In this document: positions 14,717-23,228 of the stretch, in pieces
Position numbering within the stretch: the stretch's first letter is position 1
How the letters are laid out: each line of letters opens with the position of its first letter
Source: Sphingosinicella sp041916975
GTDB taxonomy: Bacteria; Pseudomonadota; Alphaproteobacteria; Sphingomonadales; Sphingomonadaceae
Direction of reading: 5' to 3'
NCBI RefSeq assembly: GCF_041916975.1
Contig: NZ_JAYRYK010000001.1
Span: 2,790,001 to 2,854,000 of the forward strand
Length of the DNA stretch: 64,000 bases
The notes under the pieces: generated by a model
The model's database searches: none
Seen by the model: the letters and a program-made list of their open reading frames with translations, nothing else
What the model was told of the DNA's origin: nothing
Program-made: the position numbers and the translations under genes

Positions 14717-16738
14717 ATGAACATTTATTCTGCTGGGCGTCTGCGCGGCCGAGGCCAGCCTGTGGCTTTCCTTTCCGCGTTCATTCTTCTGTCGGCCTGT
14801 GGCGGCGGAAGCTCTGGTGGCACGCAAACCGACGCCGGCGGCACCACGCCGCCGGCCACGGCGCCGTCTGACCCGTCGCCGACGCCAACTCCCACGCCGA
14901 CACCGACTCCCACACCGACGCCGACACCGACGCCTACGCCTACGCCTACGCCTACGCCTACGCCTACGCCTACGCCAACTCCCACACCGACGCCGACTCC
15001 CACGCCGACACCTACACCCACGCCCCCGCCGGCTGATCCGGCGATGCCTTCGGGTCCGGTGACCGTCTCCGTGGCTGGCACACGGCTCTCCGCGGCAGCG
15101 ATGGATACGATCACCACGCCGACCGGCACATGGCCCGTCAGCGATCTCGGCCCGGTGAGTGGCGGCCGTGCCTATCTGTTCGGGCTTGCAAGCCGCCCGA
15201 CGTGGTGGAGCGTCTGTATCGTGCGCTATGCGGTGCCGAGCGATACGTCCGTCGGCGAGCGCAGCTATGCGCTCTCCGTCAGCGGTGTCGAAACGACGCT
15301 CTCCGTGTTGAACGGCAGCATGAAGTGCATCGATAACGGCGAACCGATCGCACCGTCGATGGACCGGCTCCGCGCGGCGGTGACCGACAAGCGTGTGCTG
15401 CCTTATTCAAGTGCGGCCTTCTCCGGCTGGCCGAAGTCGCCGACGCTTGCGACCGATCGCTCGGTTGAGAATAAGGCCGGCTATGTTCCCGGCCGCATCT
15501 ATGGCCGCTCGGGCATGAACAACGCGATTGCCTATGCGATCACGGGCTCCGGCGGTGAATACGGGTCGTCGCGCGGGTTCATTTCGGGCGATGACGCGAC
15601 CATGATCGCGGCAGCGCTCGCAGGCAACAGCGCGGTTTTCAACGACGCTGCCGCGCAGAATCGCGTTCAGACGCTGTATGGCCTCAGCCTGCCGAACCTC
15701 GCCATCTGGTCTGAAAATCACAATCAGCTTCGCGATCCTCAAATCCCGCTCGTCGGCGACAAGCCGTATATCAACGAAGGGACCAGTTCGAAGGCCGAGC
15801 AACTCGGAAACGAGGGCGAATGGTGCGCTCCTGTGGACTATCCCTGGCTGAGCCAACTCGGCGCCACGGGTGGGACATGCTACACGCACACGCGCGACGA
15901 GGCGCACCTGTTCAACCACGGCTATGCCTATTGGCTGGCCACCGGCGATCCGCGCGCGGCGATCCTGCAGCAGGCGATCGCTGCCTACGCGCTTGCCAGC
16001 GTTTATCAGGGTGCATCCACGGACGGGCGTTATCGCACCCGCTTCACCTATCAGCGCACGACCATGAATATGTGGTCAGCCATGTGGAAGCTGCAGGACG
16101 TGGCGGAGAACGCCAGCAGTTCGAACGGCAATATCCTCTGGTCGAAGGCGCGGGCCCAGAAGATGGTGAGCGATGTGCTCGGCAACTGGAAGACCCAGCT
16201 GGCCGACCTCGATAGCGGGACCACCGTTTACGAGCGCTCGTCCTCGATTTTCCGCGGTGTCGACCTCAACCAGGACAGCGCCTACTCGAACTTCATGATC
16301 CAGGGCTTTGGACCGGAAGCGGCCTATCTGTTTGCGTCGACCGGCGAGCCTGCCATGCTCAAGCGAATTGCCGAAAACATGATCCTGCGGTTCGGCAAGA
16401 TCGGCGGCGCGCTCGGCTTCTACGGCACAGGGTCGGGCTCTGGTTTCCCGCTCGTCGTCAGCGGCGCTCTTCCCTACACCGACGAGGCGAGCTTCATTGC
16501 CTGGGTCAAGTCGACGGGCACGCTTCCGAGCAACAGCTTCGATGGTGCTCCCGCGCACTATGTGCTCCGCGCATATTGGTCGCTCCGCCTCGCGCAGGAT
16601 GCGGTGCGCCGCGGATGGATGCCGTCGGTGGCCGGGCTCGACGATGCCGTCGCCAAGATGGAGGCGGCTCGCGGCGCCACGACATCATGGGTGTACCGGG
16701 ACATCATCGACTGGAAACACGCCGCGACCGCGTTCTGA
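14717..16738 (+). CDS. Lipoprotein of unknown function with a long Pro-Thr linker
   Basis: A 673-residue exported protein. Residues 1-28 form a lipoprotein signal ending in the lipobox LSAC, with Cys28 lipidated. A Gly/Ser/Thr spacer leads into a Pro-Thr dipeptide run (roughly residues 54-104) that should project the body away from the membrane. The body of about 560 residues has a beta-rich start and then a likely helical region with HLFNHGYAYWLATGDPRAA, SNFMIQGFGPEAAYL and APAHYVLRAYWSLRLAQDA, reminiscent of alpha/alpha-barrel enzymes; this fold guess is weak. It is paralogous along its whole body to the next gene. ATG is preferred over a TTG nine bases earlier. Confidence 0.82.
   Translation: MNIYSAGRLRGRGQPVAFLSAFILLSACGGGSSGGTQTDAGGTTPPATAPSDPSPTPTPTPTPTPTPTPTPTPTPTPTPTPTPTPTPTPTPTPTPTPTPTPTPPPADPAMPSGPVTVSVAGTRLSAAAMDTITTPTGTWPVSDLGPVSGGRAYLFGLASRPTWWSVCIVRYAVPSDTSVGERSYALSVSGVETTLSVLNGSMKCIDNGEPIAPSMDRLRAAVTDKRVLPYSSAAFSGWPKSPTLATDRSVENKAGYVPGRIYGRSGMNNAIAYAITGSGGEYGSSRGFISGDDATMIAAALAGNSAVFNDAAAQNRVQTLYGLSLPNLAIWSENHNQLRDPQIPLVGDKPYINEGTSSKAEQLGNEGEWCAPVDYPWLSQLGATGGTCYTHTRDEAHLFNHGYAYWLATGDPRAAILQQAIAAYALASVYQGASTDGRYRTRFTYQRTTMNMWSAMWKLQDVAENASSSNGNILWSKARAQKMVSDVLGNWKTQLADLDSGTTVYERSSSIFRGVDLNQDSAYSNFMIQGFGPEAAYLFASTGEPAMLKRIAENMILRFGKIGGALGFYGTGSGSGFPLVVSGALPYTDEASFIAWVKSTGTLPSNSFDGAPAHYVLRAYWSLRLAQDAVRRGWMPSVAGLDDAVAKMEAARGATTSWVYRDIIDWKHAATAF
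14876..15030 (+). repeat. Pro-Thr coding tandem repeat
   Basis: Repeated CC(N)AC(N) codon pairs encode about 25 Pro-Thr dipeptides. Inside it, 14935-14976 holds seven perfect copies of the hexamer TACGCC; the rest is degenerate at third positions. Copy-number change by six bases would alter linker length without a frameshift. Confidence 0.9.
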
Positions 16739-16742
16739 TTGC

Positions 16743-16776
16743 GTGGCACCTTGTTCCGGAAGGGGCAGGGTGCCAC
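16743..16776 (+). repeat. Intergenic stem-loop between the paralogous pair
   Basis: Perfect arms GTGGCACC and GGTGCCAC (8 bp) enclose 18 nt that hold a weaker CCTT/AAGG pairing. It fills most of the 48-bp gap between the two paralogues. No T-run follows, so it may attenuate or stabilise the transcript more than terminate it. Confidence 0.55.
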
Positions 16777-16786
16777 TCTACACGGC

Positions 16787-18538
16787 ATGTCTAGAACGGA
16801 TTTGCCGAATTCGATCGCGCTTCTGCTTGCAGCTTTTCTGGGCGGGATGGCCTGTGAAGCTCAGGCAGCTCAGCTCGGTGCCATTGTCATCGATGGGAAG
16901 CCCGTTCGTGCTGCACCTCTCGATGTGATCCGAACGCCGTCGGGCGAATGGCCGATCGCTGATCTCGGCCGTGTCGCTGAAGGTCGCGCCTATCTTTTTT
17001 CATATCGCGCGAAGCCCGATTGGTATTCGCTGTGCATCGTTCGTGCGCCTGATGGCGACGGCACGATAGACGAACGTCGCTACGATGTTCGCGTGGGCGG
17101 TGACGAATTCGCTGTTACGGCTTTGCCAGGCTCGATGAAATGTGCGGATTCGGGAGAACCCGTCGCGCCAACGATGGCCCGGGTGGTTGCCGCCGTTCGA
17201 GCGCAGCGTGTGCTCCCCTATGCTGCGCGGGCGTTCGAAGGGTTCCCACCGCGCCGCAAACCGAAAAACGGTGCCGAAGACGTTTATCGCCCTGATCGCA
17301 TCTACGGGCGATCGTCGGCCAACAATGCCATTGGCACGGTTTCCGGTCAGGCGGGGGAAGCGGGCTCTTCGCGGGGATTCCTCTCGGAAACCGATGCCCG
17401 CGTGATCGCGGCGGCATTTGATCGCGACGGCAAGGCTTTCGCTGCGGCGGCCAGGCGCGCCCGTGTCGAGACCCTCTATGGCCTCAGTCTTCCCAATCTC
17501 GTGATCTGGTCCGATCGGCATCATCAGATGCGCGATCCCCAGGTGCCGTTGCCCGGTGATCGCCCCTACACCAATGAAGGCAGCGTCTCCGGCGGCGACG
17601 ACTACGGCGACGAAGGAAAGTGGACTGCGCCGCAGAATTACCAATGGCTCGGCGAGATCGGTGCCGAGGCCGGAAAGACCTATGTCCATCGCCGCGATGA
17701 AGCGCACCTGTTCAACCACGGCTATGCCTATTGGCTGGCCACGGGAGACCCGCGCGCAGCCATCCTGCAGCAAGCCATCATGGCCTATGCACTTGCCAGC
17801 AATTATCGTCGCAGCGCTGGTCGCTACGTGCCGCGTTTCACCTATCAGCGAACCACGCTCAATCAATTTTCGGCGATGTGGAAGCTGCGCGATGTCGCTG
17901 CCAATGTTTCGTCTGGGCGCGGCAACATCTTCTGGCCCAAGGCGCGCGCGGAAAAGATGAATGCGGACCTGTGGGCGGGATGGAAGATGCAGCTCGCCCG
18001 CATGGATGTGGGGCGCGACGTGCACGCGCGGGCCTCTTCGATTTTTCGCGGGATCGATCGGGACGAGGACAATGCGTATTCGAACTTCATGATCCAGGCT
18101 TATGGCCCCGAAGCGGCCTATCTCTGGGCGTCGGCGGGCGAGCCCGCGCTCATGAGACGGATTGCCGAGAACTTTGTGCTGCGCTTTGGCGATATCGGCG
18201 GCGCGCAGGGTTTCTACGGGGCCGGAAAGGGATCAGGCTTTCCCCTCATCTCGAACGGCAAGCTTCCCTATCAGGATCGCAAGAGTTTGATCGCATGGGT
18301 GGCGAGCACAAGTCCTCATCCGACCGACAGCTTTGAAGGAGCGCCCGCGCATTACGTTCTGCGCGGATACTGGTCGTTGCGGCTCGCCGCAGATGCGGCC
18401 CGCAGGGGATGGTTGCCACCCGTTTCAGGTCTGGATGAGGCCGTGAAGCGTACCGAACGTGCCCGTGACCGGACGGGCAAGTGGAAATATGCCGGTCTCG
18501 CCTCGATGAAGCACGCAGGCGTGCCCTTCGCCGACTAG
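16787..18538 (+). CDS. Exported protein of unknown function, paralogue of the upstream lipoprotein
   Basis: A 583-residue protein with an N-terminal signal sequence (hydrophobic core about residues 10-20, AQAAQ as likely cleavage region) but no lipobox and no Pro-Thr linker. The rest aligns end to end with its neighbour: SGEWPIADLGRVAEGRAYLF, GSMKCADSGEPVAPTM, RIYGRSSANNAIG, HLFNHGYAYWLATGDPRAA, APAHYVLRGYWSLRLA. The family is not one I recognise. Differences in anchoring suggest that one copy is surface- or membrane-tethered and the other periplasmic or secreted. Its TAG stop lies inside the left terminal repeat of the adjacent element, and it ends two residues beyond the paralogue. Confidence 0.82.
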   Translation: MSRTDLPNSIALLLAAFLGGMACEAQAAQLGAIVIDGKPVRAAPLDVIRTPSGEWPIADLGRVAEGRAYLFSYRAKPDWYSLCIVRAPDGDGTIDERRYDVRVGGDEFAVTALPGSMKCADSGEPVAPTMARVVAAVRAQRVLPYAARAFEGFPPRRKPKNGAEDVYRPDRIYGRSSANNAIGTVSGQAGEAGSSRGFLSETDARVIAAAFDRDGKAFAAAARRARVETLYGLSLPNLVIWSDRHHQMRDPQVPLPGDRPYTNEGSVSGGDDYGDEGKWTAPQNYQWLGEIGAEAGKTYVHRRDEAHLFNHGYAYWLATGDPRAAILQQAIMAYALASNYRRSAGRYVPRFTYQRTTLNQFSAMWKLRDVAANVSSGRGNIFWPKARAEKMNADLWAGWKMQLARMDVGRDVHARASSIFRGIDRDEDNAYSNFMIQAYGPEAAYLWASAGEPALMRRIAENFVLRFGDIGGAQGFYGAGKGSGFPLISNGKLPYQDRKSLIAWVASTSPHPTDSFEGAPAHYVLRGYWSLRLAADAARRGWLPPVSGLDEAVKRTERARDRTGKWKYAGLASMKHAGVPFAD

Positions 18539-18800
18539 AGCCTGTCCTGTTCAGTTTGAGGCATCGTGATTGCGTTTCCGTGTTCGTCCGGCAAGAAGCG
18601 TGGTGCGGCGCGTAGCAGAGCTACGCGCAAACCGCGCGACGCCGTCCGGCGGGCGCGGTAGCGCAACCGCGAAGCGGCGGGCGGAAATGGGCGCGTCGCT
18701 CGTCGGTCACGATGCCTCTGCATCGCTCCCTCCTCGCTCCTACCCATGCACCCATTTCCGCTCCGTCACGACGCCTCAAACTGAACAGGACAGGCTCTAG
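18535..18800. mobile_element. MITE-like inverted-repeat element (266 bp, non-coding)
   Basis: Bounded by terminal inverted repeats of 35 bp with a single mismatch (18535-18569 against the reverse complement of 18766-18800). Each begins CTAGAGCCTGTCCTGTTCAG. Inside are a perfect 9-bp hairpin GCGCGTAGC-AGA-GCTACGCGC (18608-18628), a perfect 11-bp inverted pair (18681-18691 and 18751-18761) and an inverted partial copy of the terminal repeat (18707-18718). There is no transposase; it would be a non-autonomous element. The CTAG at each end may be part of the repeat or a target duplication. It fills the gap between two convergent genes. Confidence 0.7.
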
Positions 18801-18801
18801 A

Positions 18802-19389
18802 TCAGTCCGCCCCGCCGTCCTTGCCGTGCTTCATCAGTATCGGCGCCTGCGATGCGGCGAAGATCATCGAGATCACGAGGACGCCCCACACCTTGAAGGC
18901 GACCCACTGGTCGAAGGTGAGGTACGCGCGCAGGCCTTCGTTCAGGATCGCCATGGCGAGGAAGAAGAATGCCCAGTTGCGCGTCAGTTTCTTCCAGCCG
19001 TGGTCGTCCATTTCGGGAAAGCCGCTTTCCATGACGAGCTTTAGCAGTGGCCGCCCCGTCAGCAGGCCGAAGAACAGGATCGCGGCGAACATCGCGTAGA
19101 TGATCGTCGTCTTGATCTGGAAGAAGCGCTCATCGTGGAGGTAGATCGTCAGGCCGCCGAACACGGCGACGATGATGCCGGTGAACCACTGCATCGGGCC
19201 GACGCGGCCCGTCTTCACCTTGGAAACGATCATCGCGATGGCGGTGGCGATCATGAATGCGCCCGTGGCCCACACCGCCTGATTGACATCGTCGCCGGGG
19301 GCGAGGCTGTTCACCGCGAAGAAGACGAGCAGCGGCCCGAAATCGAGCGCTACCCGCAGCGATGAAGCCTTTTCCTTCTCGTCAGCCAT
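18802..19389 (-). CDS. yciB: Inner-membrane-spanning protein YciB / septation protein A
   Basis: A polytopic membrane protein of about 195 residues with five hydrophobic segments. It matches the YciB/IspA (septation protein A) family through DFGPLLVFFAVN near the start and NEGLRAYLTFDQWVAFKVWG near the end. Family members affect cell-envelope and division phenotypes; the biochemical role is unknown. The start at MADEKEK (19389) is preferred because the ribosome site AGGGGAAGG is 6 nt upstream; an ATG two codons earlier is too close. It overlaps the end of ftsY by a few bases. Confidence 0.9.
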   Translation of the reverse strand: MADEKEKASSLRVALDFGPLLVFFAVNSLAPGDDVNQAVWATGAFMIATAIAMIVSKVKTGRVGPMQWFTGIIVAVFGGLTIYLHDERFFQIKTTIIYAMFAAILFFGLLTGRPLLKLVMESGFPEMDDHGWKKLTRNWAFFFLAMAILNEGLRAYLTFDQWVAFKVWGVLVISMIFAASQAPILMKHGKDGGAD

Positions 19390-20353
19390 TGCCATCCTTC
19401 CCCTGATCGAGTCCCGCCAGCGCCCGCGCGAAGGCGCGCGGATCGAACGGGCGGAGGTCGTCGATGCGCTCTCCTACGCCGATCGCATGAACAGGGAGTT
19501 TCGCCCGGTCCGCCGCCGCGACGAGAACGCCGCCGCGCGCGGTGCCGTCCAGCTTCGTCATCACGAGCCCGGTGACGCCCGCGACTTCCTTGAACACGTC
19601 GATCTGATTTAGCGCATTCTGTCCCGTCGTCGCGTCGAGCACGAGGACGACATCATGCGGCGCGGATTCCATCTGGCGCTTCAGCACGCGCTTGATCTTG
19701 GCGAGCTCGTCCATCAGCCCCGCCTTGTTCTGCAGGCGACCTGCGGTGTCGATGATGAGCACGTCCGCGCCCGCTGCGCGCGCCTTCGTCAGCGCTTCGA
19801 AGGAGAGCGCGGCAGCGTCGCCGCCGACCGTGCCGGAGACGACGGGAATGTTGAGCCGCCCGCCCCAGATCGAAAGCTGCTCGATGGCCGCCGCGCGGAA
19901 CGTGTCTCCGGCGGCGAGCATCACCGAATAGTCCTGCTCCTGAAACAGATGCGCGAGCTTCGCGATGGTCGTCGTCTTGCCCGATCCATTGACACCCACG
20001 ACGAGGATCACGTGCGGGCGCGGAAACGCCGTCACCTCGATGGGGTGCGCCACCTTCGCCAGCACCGCCTCCACCTCGGCGGCGACGACCGCCTTCACTT
20101 CGTCGTCGCTCACCTGCCGGTCGAACTTGTCGGCGGCGAGCTTCGCGGTGATGCGCGCGGCGGTGGCGGGGCCGAGGTCGGAGGCGATCAGCGCCTCCTC
20201 GATCTCCTCCAGCATCGCGTCGTCGAGCGGACGCTTGGAAACGAGCCCGGCGAGATTGTCGCCGAGCTTGCCGGAGGTGCGCTGAAGCCCGGCGCGGAGC
20301 CGCGCGAGCCAGCCTTTGGGTTCTGCCTGTTCTTCGCTCAAATCTTCACTCAC
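19382..20353 (-). CDS. ftsY: Signal recognition particle receptor FtsY
   Basis: Membrane-associated SRP receptor GTPase for co-translational targeting. 323 residues: an NG core with a short acidic N-terminal extension. G1 is GVNGSGKTTTIAKLA, DTAGR is seen in LIIDTAGRLQNK, and TKLDGTARGG is the G4 motif. It has no long acidic A-domain. The GTG start overlaps the mtaB stop by 8 bp. The ffh gene, encoding its partner, is 4 kb away in the same window. Confidence 0.96.
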   Translation of the reverse strand: MSEDLSEEQAEPKGWLARLRAGLQRTSGKLGDNLAGLVSKRPLDDAMLEEIEEALIASDLGPATAARITAKLAADKFDRQVSDDEVKAVVAAEVEAVLAKVAHPIEVTAFPRPHVILVVGVNGSGKTTTIAKLAHLFQEQDYSVMLAAGDTFRAAAIEQLSIWGGRLNIPVVSGTVGGDAAALSFEALTKARAAGADVLIIDTAGRLQNKAGLMDELAKIKRVLKRQMESAPHDVVLVLDATTGQNALNQIDVFKEVAGVTGLVMTKLDGTARGGVLVAAADRAKLPVHAIGVGERIDDLRPFDPRAFARALAGLDQGKDGNG

Positions 20354-21590
20354 GCGGGGTCGCTAGCAGCCTCGACGCTTCCGCGCCAGTCACGCGTGCG
20401 CGCACGATGCTGCCCGGTAGCGCGGACTGATCGAGTGCGGCGGGCGTGAAATCGGCGGCGTGGCCGGTGCGGCCGTCCTTTTCCACGAGCACGTCGATTT
20501 CCCGGCCCTTCTGCGCTGCAAGGTGGGTAGCGAGCTTCCGGGCGGCCGCCTCACGCAGCCGTGCGGCACGCGCCTTGCGCTCGGGCACGGCAAGCTGCGG
20601 CATCCGCGCGGCGGGCGTGCCGGAGCGCGCGGAATAGGGAAAGATGTGGCCGAACACGATGTCGCAGTCGTCGATCAGGCGCAGCGAGTTCTCGAACATT
20701 TCGTCCGTCTCGGTTGGGAAGCCCGCGATGATGTCCGCGCCGATGGCGATTTCCGGCCGCTTCGTCTTCACCGTCTCCACGAAGCGCACGGCGTCGGCGC
20801 GCGTGTGGCGGCGCTTCATGCGCTTCAGGATCATGTCGTCGCCCGATTGCAGCGACAAATGCAGGTGCGGCATCACGCGCGCCTCGCCCGTGATCGCCTC
20901 GACGAGCGCGGGGTCGGCCTCGATCGAATCGATCGAGGAGAGGCGCAGGCGGCGCAATGTCGGCACGTGGGTCAGAATGCGCTGCACGAGGCTGCCGAGC
21001 GTTGGATTGCCCGGAAGATCGGGGCCGTAGGAGGTGAGGTCGACCCCGGTCAGCACCACCTCCTGCGCGCCGGCGTCCATCAGCCGCTTGATGCGATCGA
21101 TGACAAGTCCGGCGGGAACGCTGCGCGAATTGCCCCGCGCGTAAGGGATGATGCAGAACGTGCAGCGGTGGTCGCAGCCGTTCTGCACCTCCACGAAGGC
21201 GCGCGTGTTGGCGGCGAAGCCATCCAGCAGGTGCGGCGCCGTTTCGCGCACCGCCATGATATCGCCGACGCGGACGCGCTCTCCGCCAAGGAGCGTGGCG
21301 GCGTCCAGCTTCTCGGCATTGCCGACGACGCGGGAAACTTCGGGCATCGCGGCGAATCCTGCCGCCTCCACCTGCGCCGCGCAGCCGGTGACGATGACGC
21401 GCGCCTCCGGGCGCTCGCGCTTCAGGCGGCGGATCGTCTGCCGCGCCTGCCGCACCGCCTCGCCGGTGACGGCGCAGCTGTTGATGACAATGGTGTCGCT
21501 GTCCCCGGCGGCGGCAAGGTGCTGCCGGATGATCTCGCCCTCGTAGATGTTGAGCCGGCAACCGAGGTTGATGACCGTTGCTTCGCTCAA
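20346..21590 (-). CDS. mtaB: tRNA t6A37 methylthiotransferase MtaB
   Basis: Radical-SAM enzyme that adds a methylthio group to t6A at position 37 of ANN-decoding tRNAs. 414 residues. The N-terminal UPF0004 domain starts at ATVINLGCRLNIYEGE with cluster-binding cysteines. The radical-SAM triad is in GCDHRCTFCIIPYARG, and a TRAM-like tail ends the protein. The TTG start overlaps the dapF stop (TTGA, 21587-21590), which sets the start and implies coupling. Order dapF-mtaB-ftsY is common in alphaproteobacteria. Confidence 0.95.
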   Translation of the reverse strand: MSEATVINLGCRLNIYEGEIIRQHLAAAGDSDTIVINSCAVTGEAVRQARQTIRRLKRERPEARVIVTGCAAQVEAAGFAAMPEVSRVVGNAEKLDAATLLGGERVRVGDIMAVRETAPHLLDGFAANTRAFVEVQNGCDHRCTFCIIPYARGNSRSVPAGLVIDRIKRLMDAGAQEVVLTGVDLTSYGPDLPGNPTLGSLVQRILTHVPTLRRLRLSSIDSIEADPALVEAITGEARVMPHLHLSLQSGDDMILKRMKRRHTRADAVRFVETVKTKRPEIAIGADIIAGFPTETDEMFENSLRLIDDCDIVFGHIFPYSARSGTPAARMPQLAVPERKARAARLREAAARKLATHLAAQKGREIDVLVEKDGRTGHAADFTPAALDQSALPGSIVRARVTGAEASRLLATPRE

Positions 21591-22393
21591 GCGTAGGCCT
21601 CGAGGTCGATCTCGCCGGTGAAGGCGGTGGTCGCAGGGCCGGTCATCACGATGTGGTTGTCGTCGCGCCACGTGATCGAGAGGTCGCCGCCGGGCAGCGT
21701 CACCGTCACCGCGCGGCCCACGAGGCCCCGCCGCATCGCCGCGATCGCGGTGGCGCACGCGCCGGTGCCGCAGGCGCGGGTAAGCCCGACGCCGCGTTCC
21801 CACACCCGCAGGCGTATGTGTTCGCGCGAAACGATGCTTGCAGCGTTCACATTGATGCGCGCGGGGAACAGCGGGTCATGCTCGATGATCGGCCCCAGCC
21901 GCTCCAGGTCGATCGCGTCGGCGTCGGCCACGAGAAACACGACATGCGGGTTGCCGACATTCACCGCGACCGGGTTTTCCAATGCTTCCCAGCCGACTGG
22001 CATGTGCAGCGTGTCCATCGCGTAGGCGAGCGGGATCTCGTCCCAGCCGAAGCGCGGCGCCCCCATGTCGATGCTGGCGCCGTCCGCCGTCGCGGTGCCT
22101 TCGATGAGGCCGCCGGCGGTCTCGATCACGGCGTTCGCACCGATCACCTGCGCCACGCAGCGGGATGCGTTGCCGCACGCCTCCACCTCGCCGCCGTCCG
22201 CATTCCAGATCCGCATCCACGCATCGGCTCGGTCGGATCGTTCGATGACGATCAGCTGATCGCAGCCGACGCCCGTATAACGGTCCGCGATGGCGCGCAC
22301 CTGCTGCGCCGTCAGCGACAGCGGATCGCGGCGCGCATCGAACACGACGAAGTCGTTGCCGAGGCCGTGCATCTTGAGAAACGGGCGAGTCAT
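21587..22393 (-). CDS. dapF: Diaminopimelate epimerase
   Basis: Interconverts LL- and meso-diaminopimelate for lysine and peptidoglycan synthesis. 268 residues. The two catalytic cysteines are visible: Cys73 in EACGNASRC and the second in TRACGTGACA. The N-terminal motif MHGLGNDFVV is diagnostic. The start is set at MTRPFLKMHG; in-frame sequence continues upstream but runs past the family's start. First gene of dapF-mtaB-ftsY. Confidence 0.96.
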   Translation of the reverse strand: MTRPFLKMHGLGNDFVVFDARRDPLSLTAQQVRAIADRYTGVGCDQLIVIERSDRADAWMRIWNADGGEVEACGNASRCVAQVIGANAVIETAGGLIEGTATADGASIDMGAPRFGWDEIPLAYAMDTLHMPVGWEALENPVAVNVGNPHVVFLVADADAIDLERLGPIIEHDPLFPARINVNAASIVSREHIRLRVWERGVGLTRACGTGACATAIAAMRRGLVGRAVTVTLPGGDLSITWRDDNHIVMTGPATTAFTGEIDLEAYA

Positions 22394-22484
22394 CGCGCCC
22401 GCATGTAAGGATTGCACACGCTCAAGTCCATGCACGCGCCGGTCGCATTGCCTGCGCGGCAGCGTTCGCGGTAGACAGGGCGCA

Positions 22485-23195
22485 ATGAATCGCCGTGTCC
22501 TCCTGCTGTTTTCGCTCGTGCTGCTGGCGGCCTGCAAGGCGCCGCCCGCGCCACCGCCACCGCCCGGCGAGGACAGCTTCCCTTCCGTCGAGCGGCCCGT
22601 CGCCGAGATCGTCAGCGCACAGTTTTCCGACGAGGAAAGCCGCGAGCAGGCGGGTGAAGCGCGCCGGGTGATGGATCTGATGGGTATCGCGCCCGGCGCG
22701 ACGGTTGCCGATATCGGCGCGGGGCGCGGCTACTATACGGTCAATCTTTCGCGCCGGGTGGGCGAAGCTGGACGCGTCTATGCCGAGGATATTTTCGAGA
22801 ACACCGTGAACGACCTGCGTGGCCGCGTGCACGCCGCAGGCTTTAGCAACGTTTCGGTGGTGCTCGGCACGCCCGGCGATCCGAAGTTGCCGCCGCAGAG
22901 CCTCGATCGCGCGCTCCTCGTGCACATGTATCACGAGATCGAGAACCCCTACGAGCTGCTCTGGAACCTGCGTACCAGCCTGAAACCGGGCGCACTCGTG
23001 GGCATCGTAGATGCCGACCGGCCGACGCGGAACCACGGCACGCCGCCGTGGCTGCTGGAATGCGAGGTGCTGGCGATCGGTTTCGAACGGCAGGCGCTCC
23101 ACGAGCTGGACGGCAAGTCGTACCTTGCGATTTACACGGCGACGAAGCCGCGCCCACGTCCGATCGACATCCAGCCCTGCCGGTCGGCGCCGTAG
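22485..23195 (+). CDS. Lipoprotein with a class I SAM-dependent methyltransferase fold
   Basis: A 236-residue protein. The signal MNRRVLLLFSLVLLAAC has lipobox LAAC with Cys17 as the lipid site, then a Pro-rich spacer. The remainder is a methyltransferase fold with motif I VADIGAGRGYYTVNLSRR and an acidic residue after the next strand. Such exported methyltransferase-like proteins are common in sphingomonads and xanthomonads; whether S-adenosylmethionine is present and used outside the cytoplasm is doubtful, so catalysis is uncertain. Divergent from dapF. Confidence 0.88.
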   Translation: MNRRVLLLFSLVLLAACKAPPAPPPPPGEDSFPSVERPVAEIVSAQFSDEESREQAGEARRVMDLMGIAPGATVADIGAGRGYYTVNLSRRVGEAGRVYAEDIFENTVNDLRGRVHAAGFSNVSVVLGTPGDPKLPPQSLDRALLVHMYHEIENPYELLWNLRTSLKPGALVGIVDADRPTRNHGTPPWLLECEVLAIGFERQALHELDGKSYLAIYTATKPRPRPIDIQPCRSAP

Positions 23196-23228
23196 ACGCC
23201 CAAGGCATCCACGGCGCCGCTGCGCGGG

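Noticed and set aside
14876..15030. CRISPR-like or minisatellite array
   Set aside because: The repeat is a coding Pro-Thr run in frame with a lipoprotein, without spacers.
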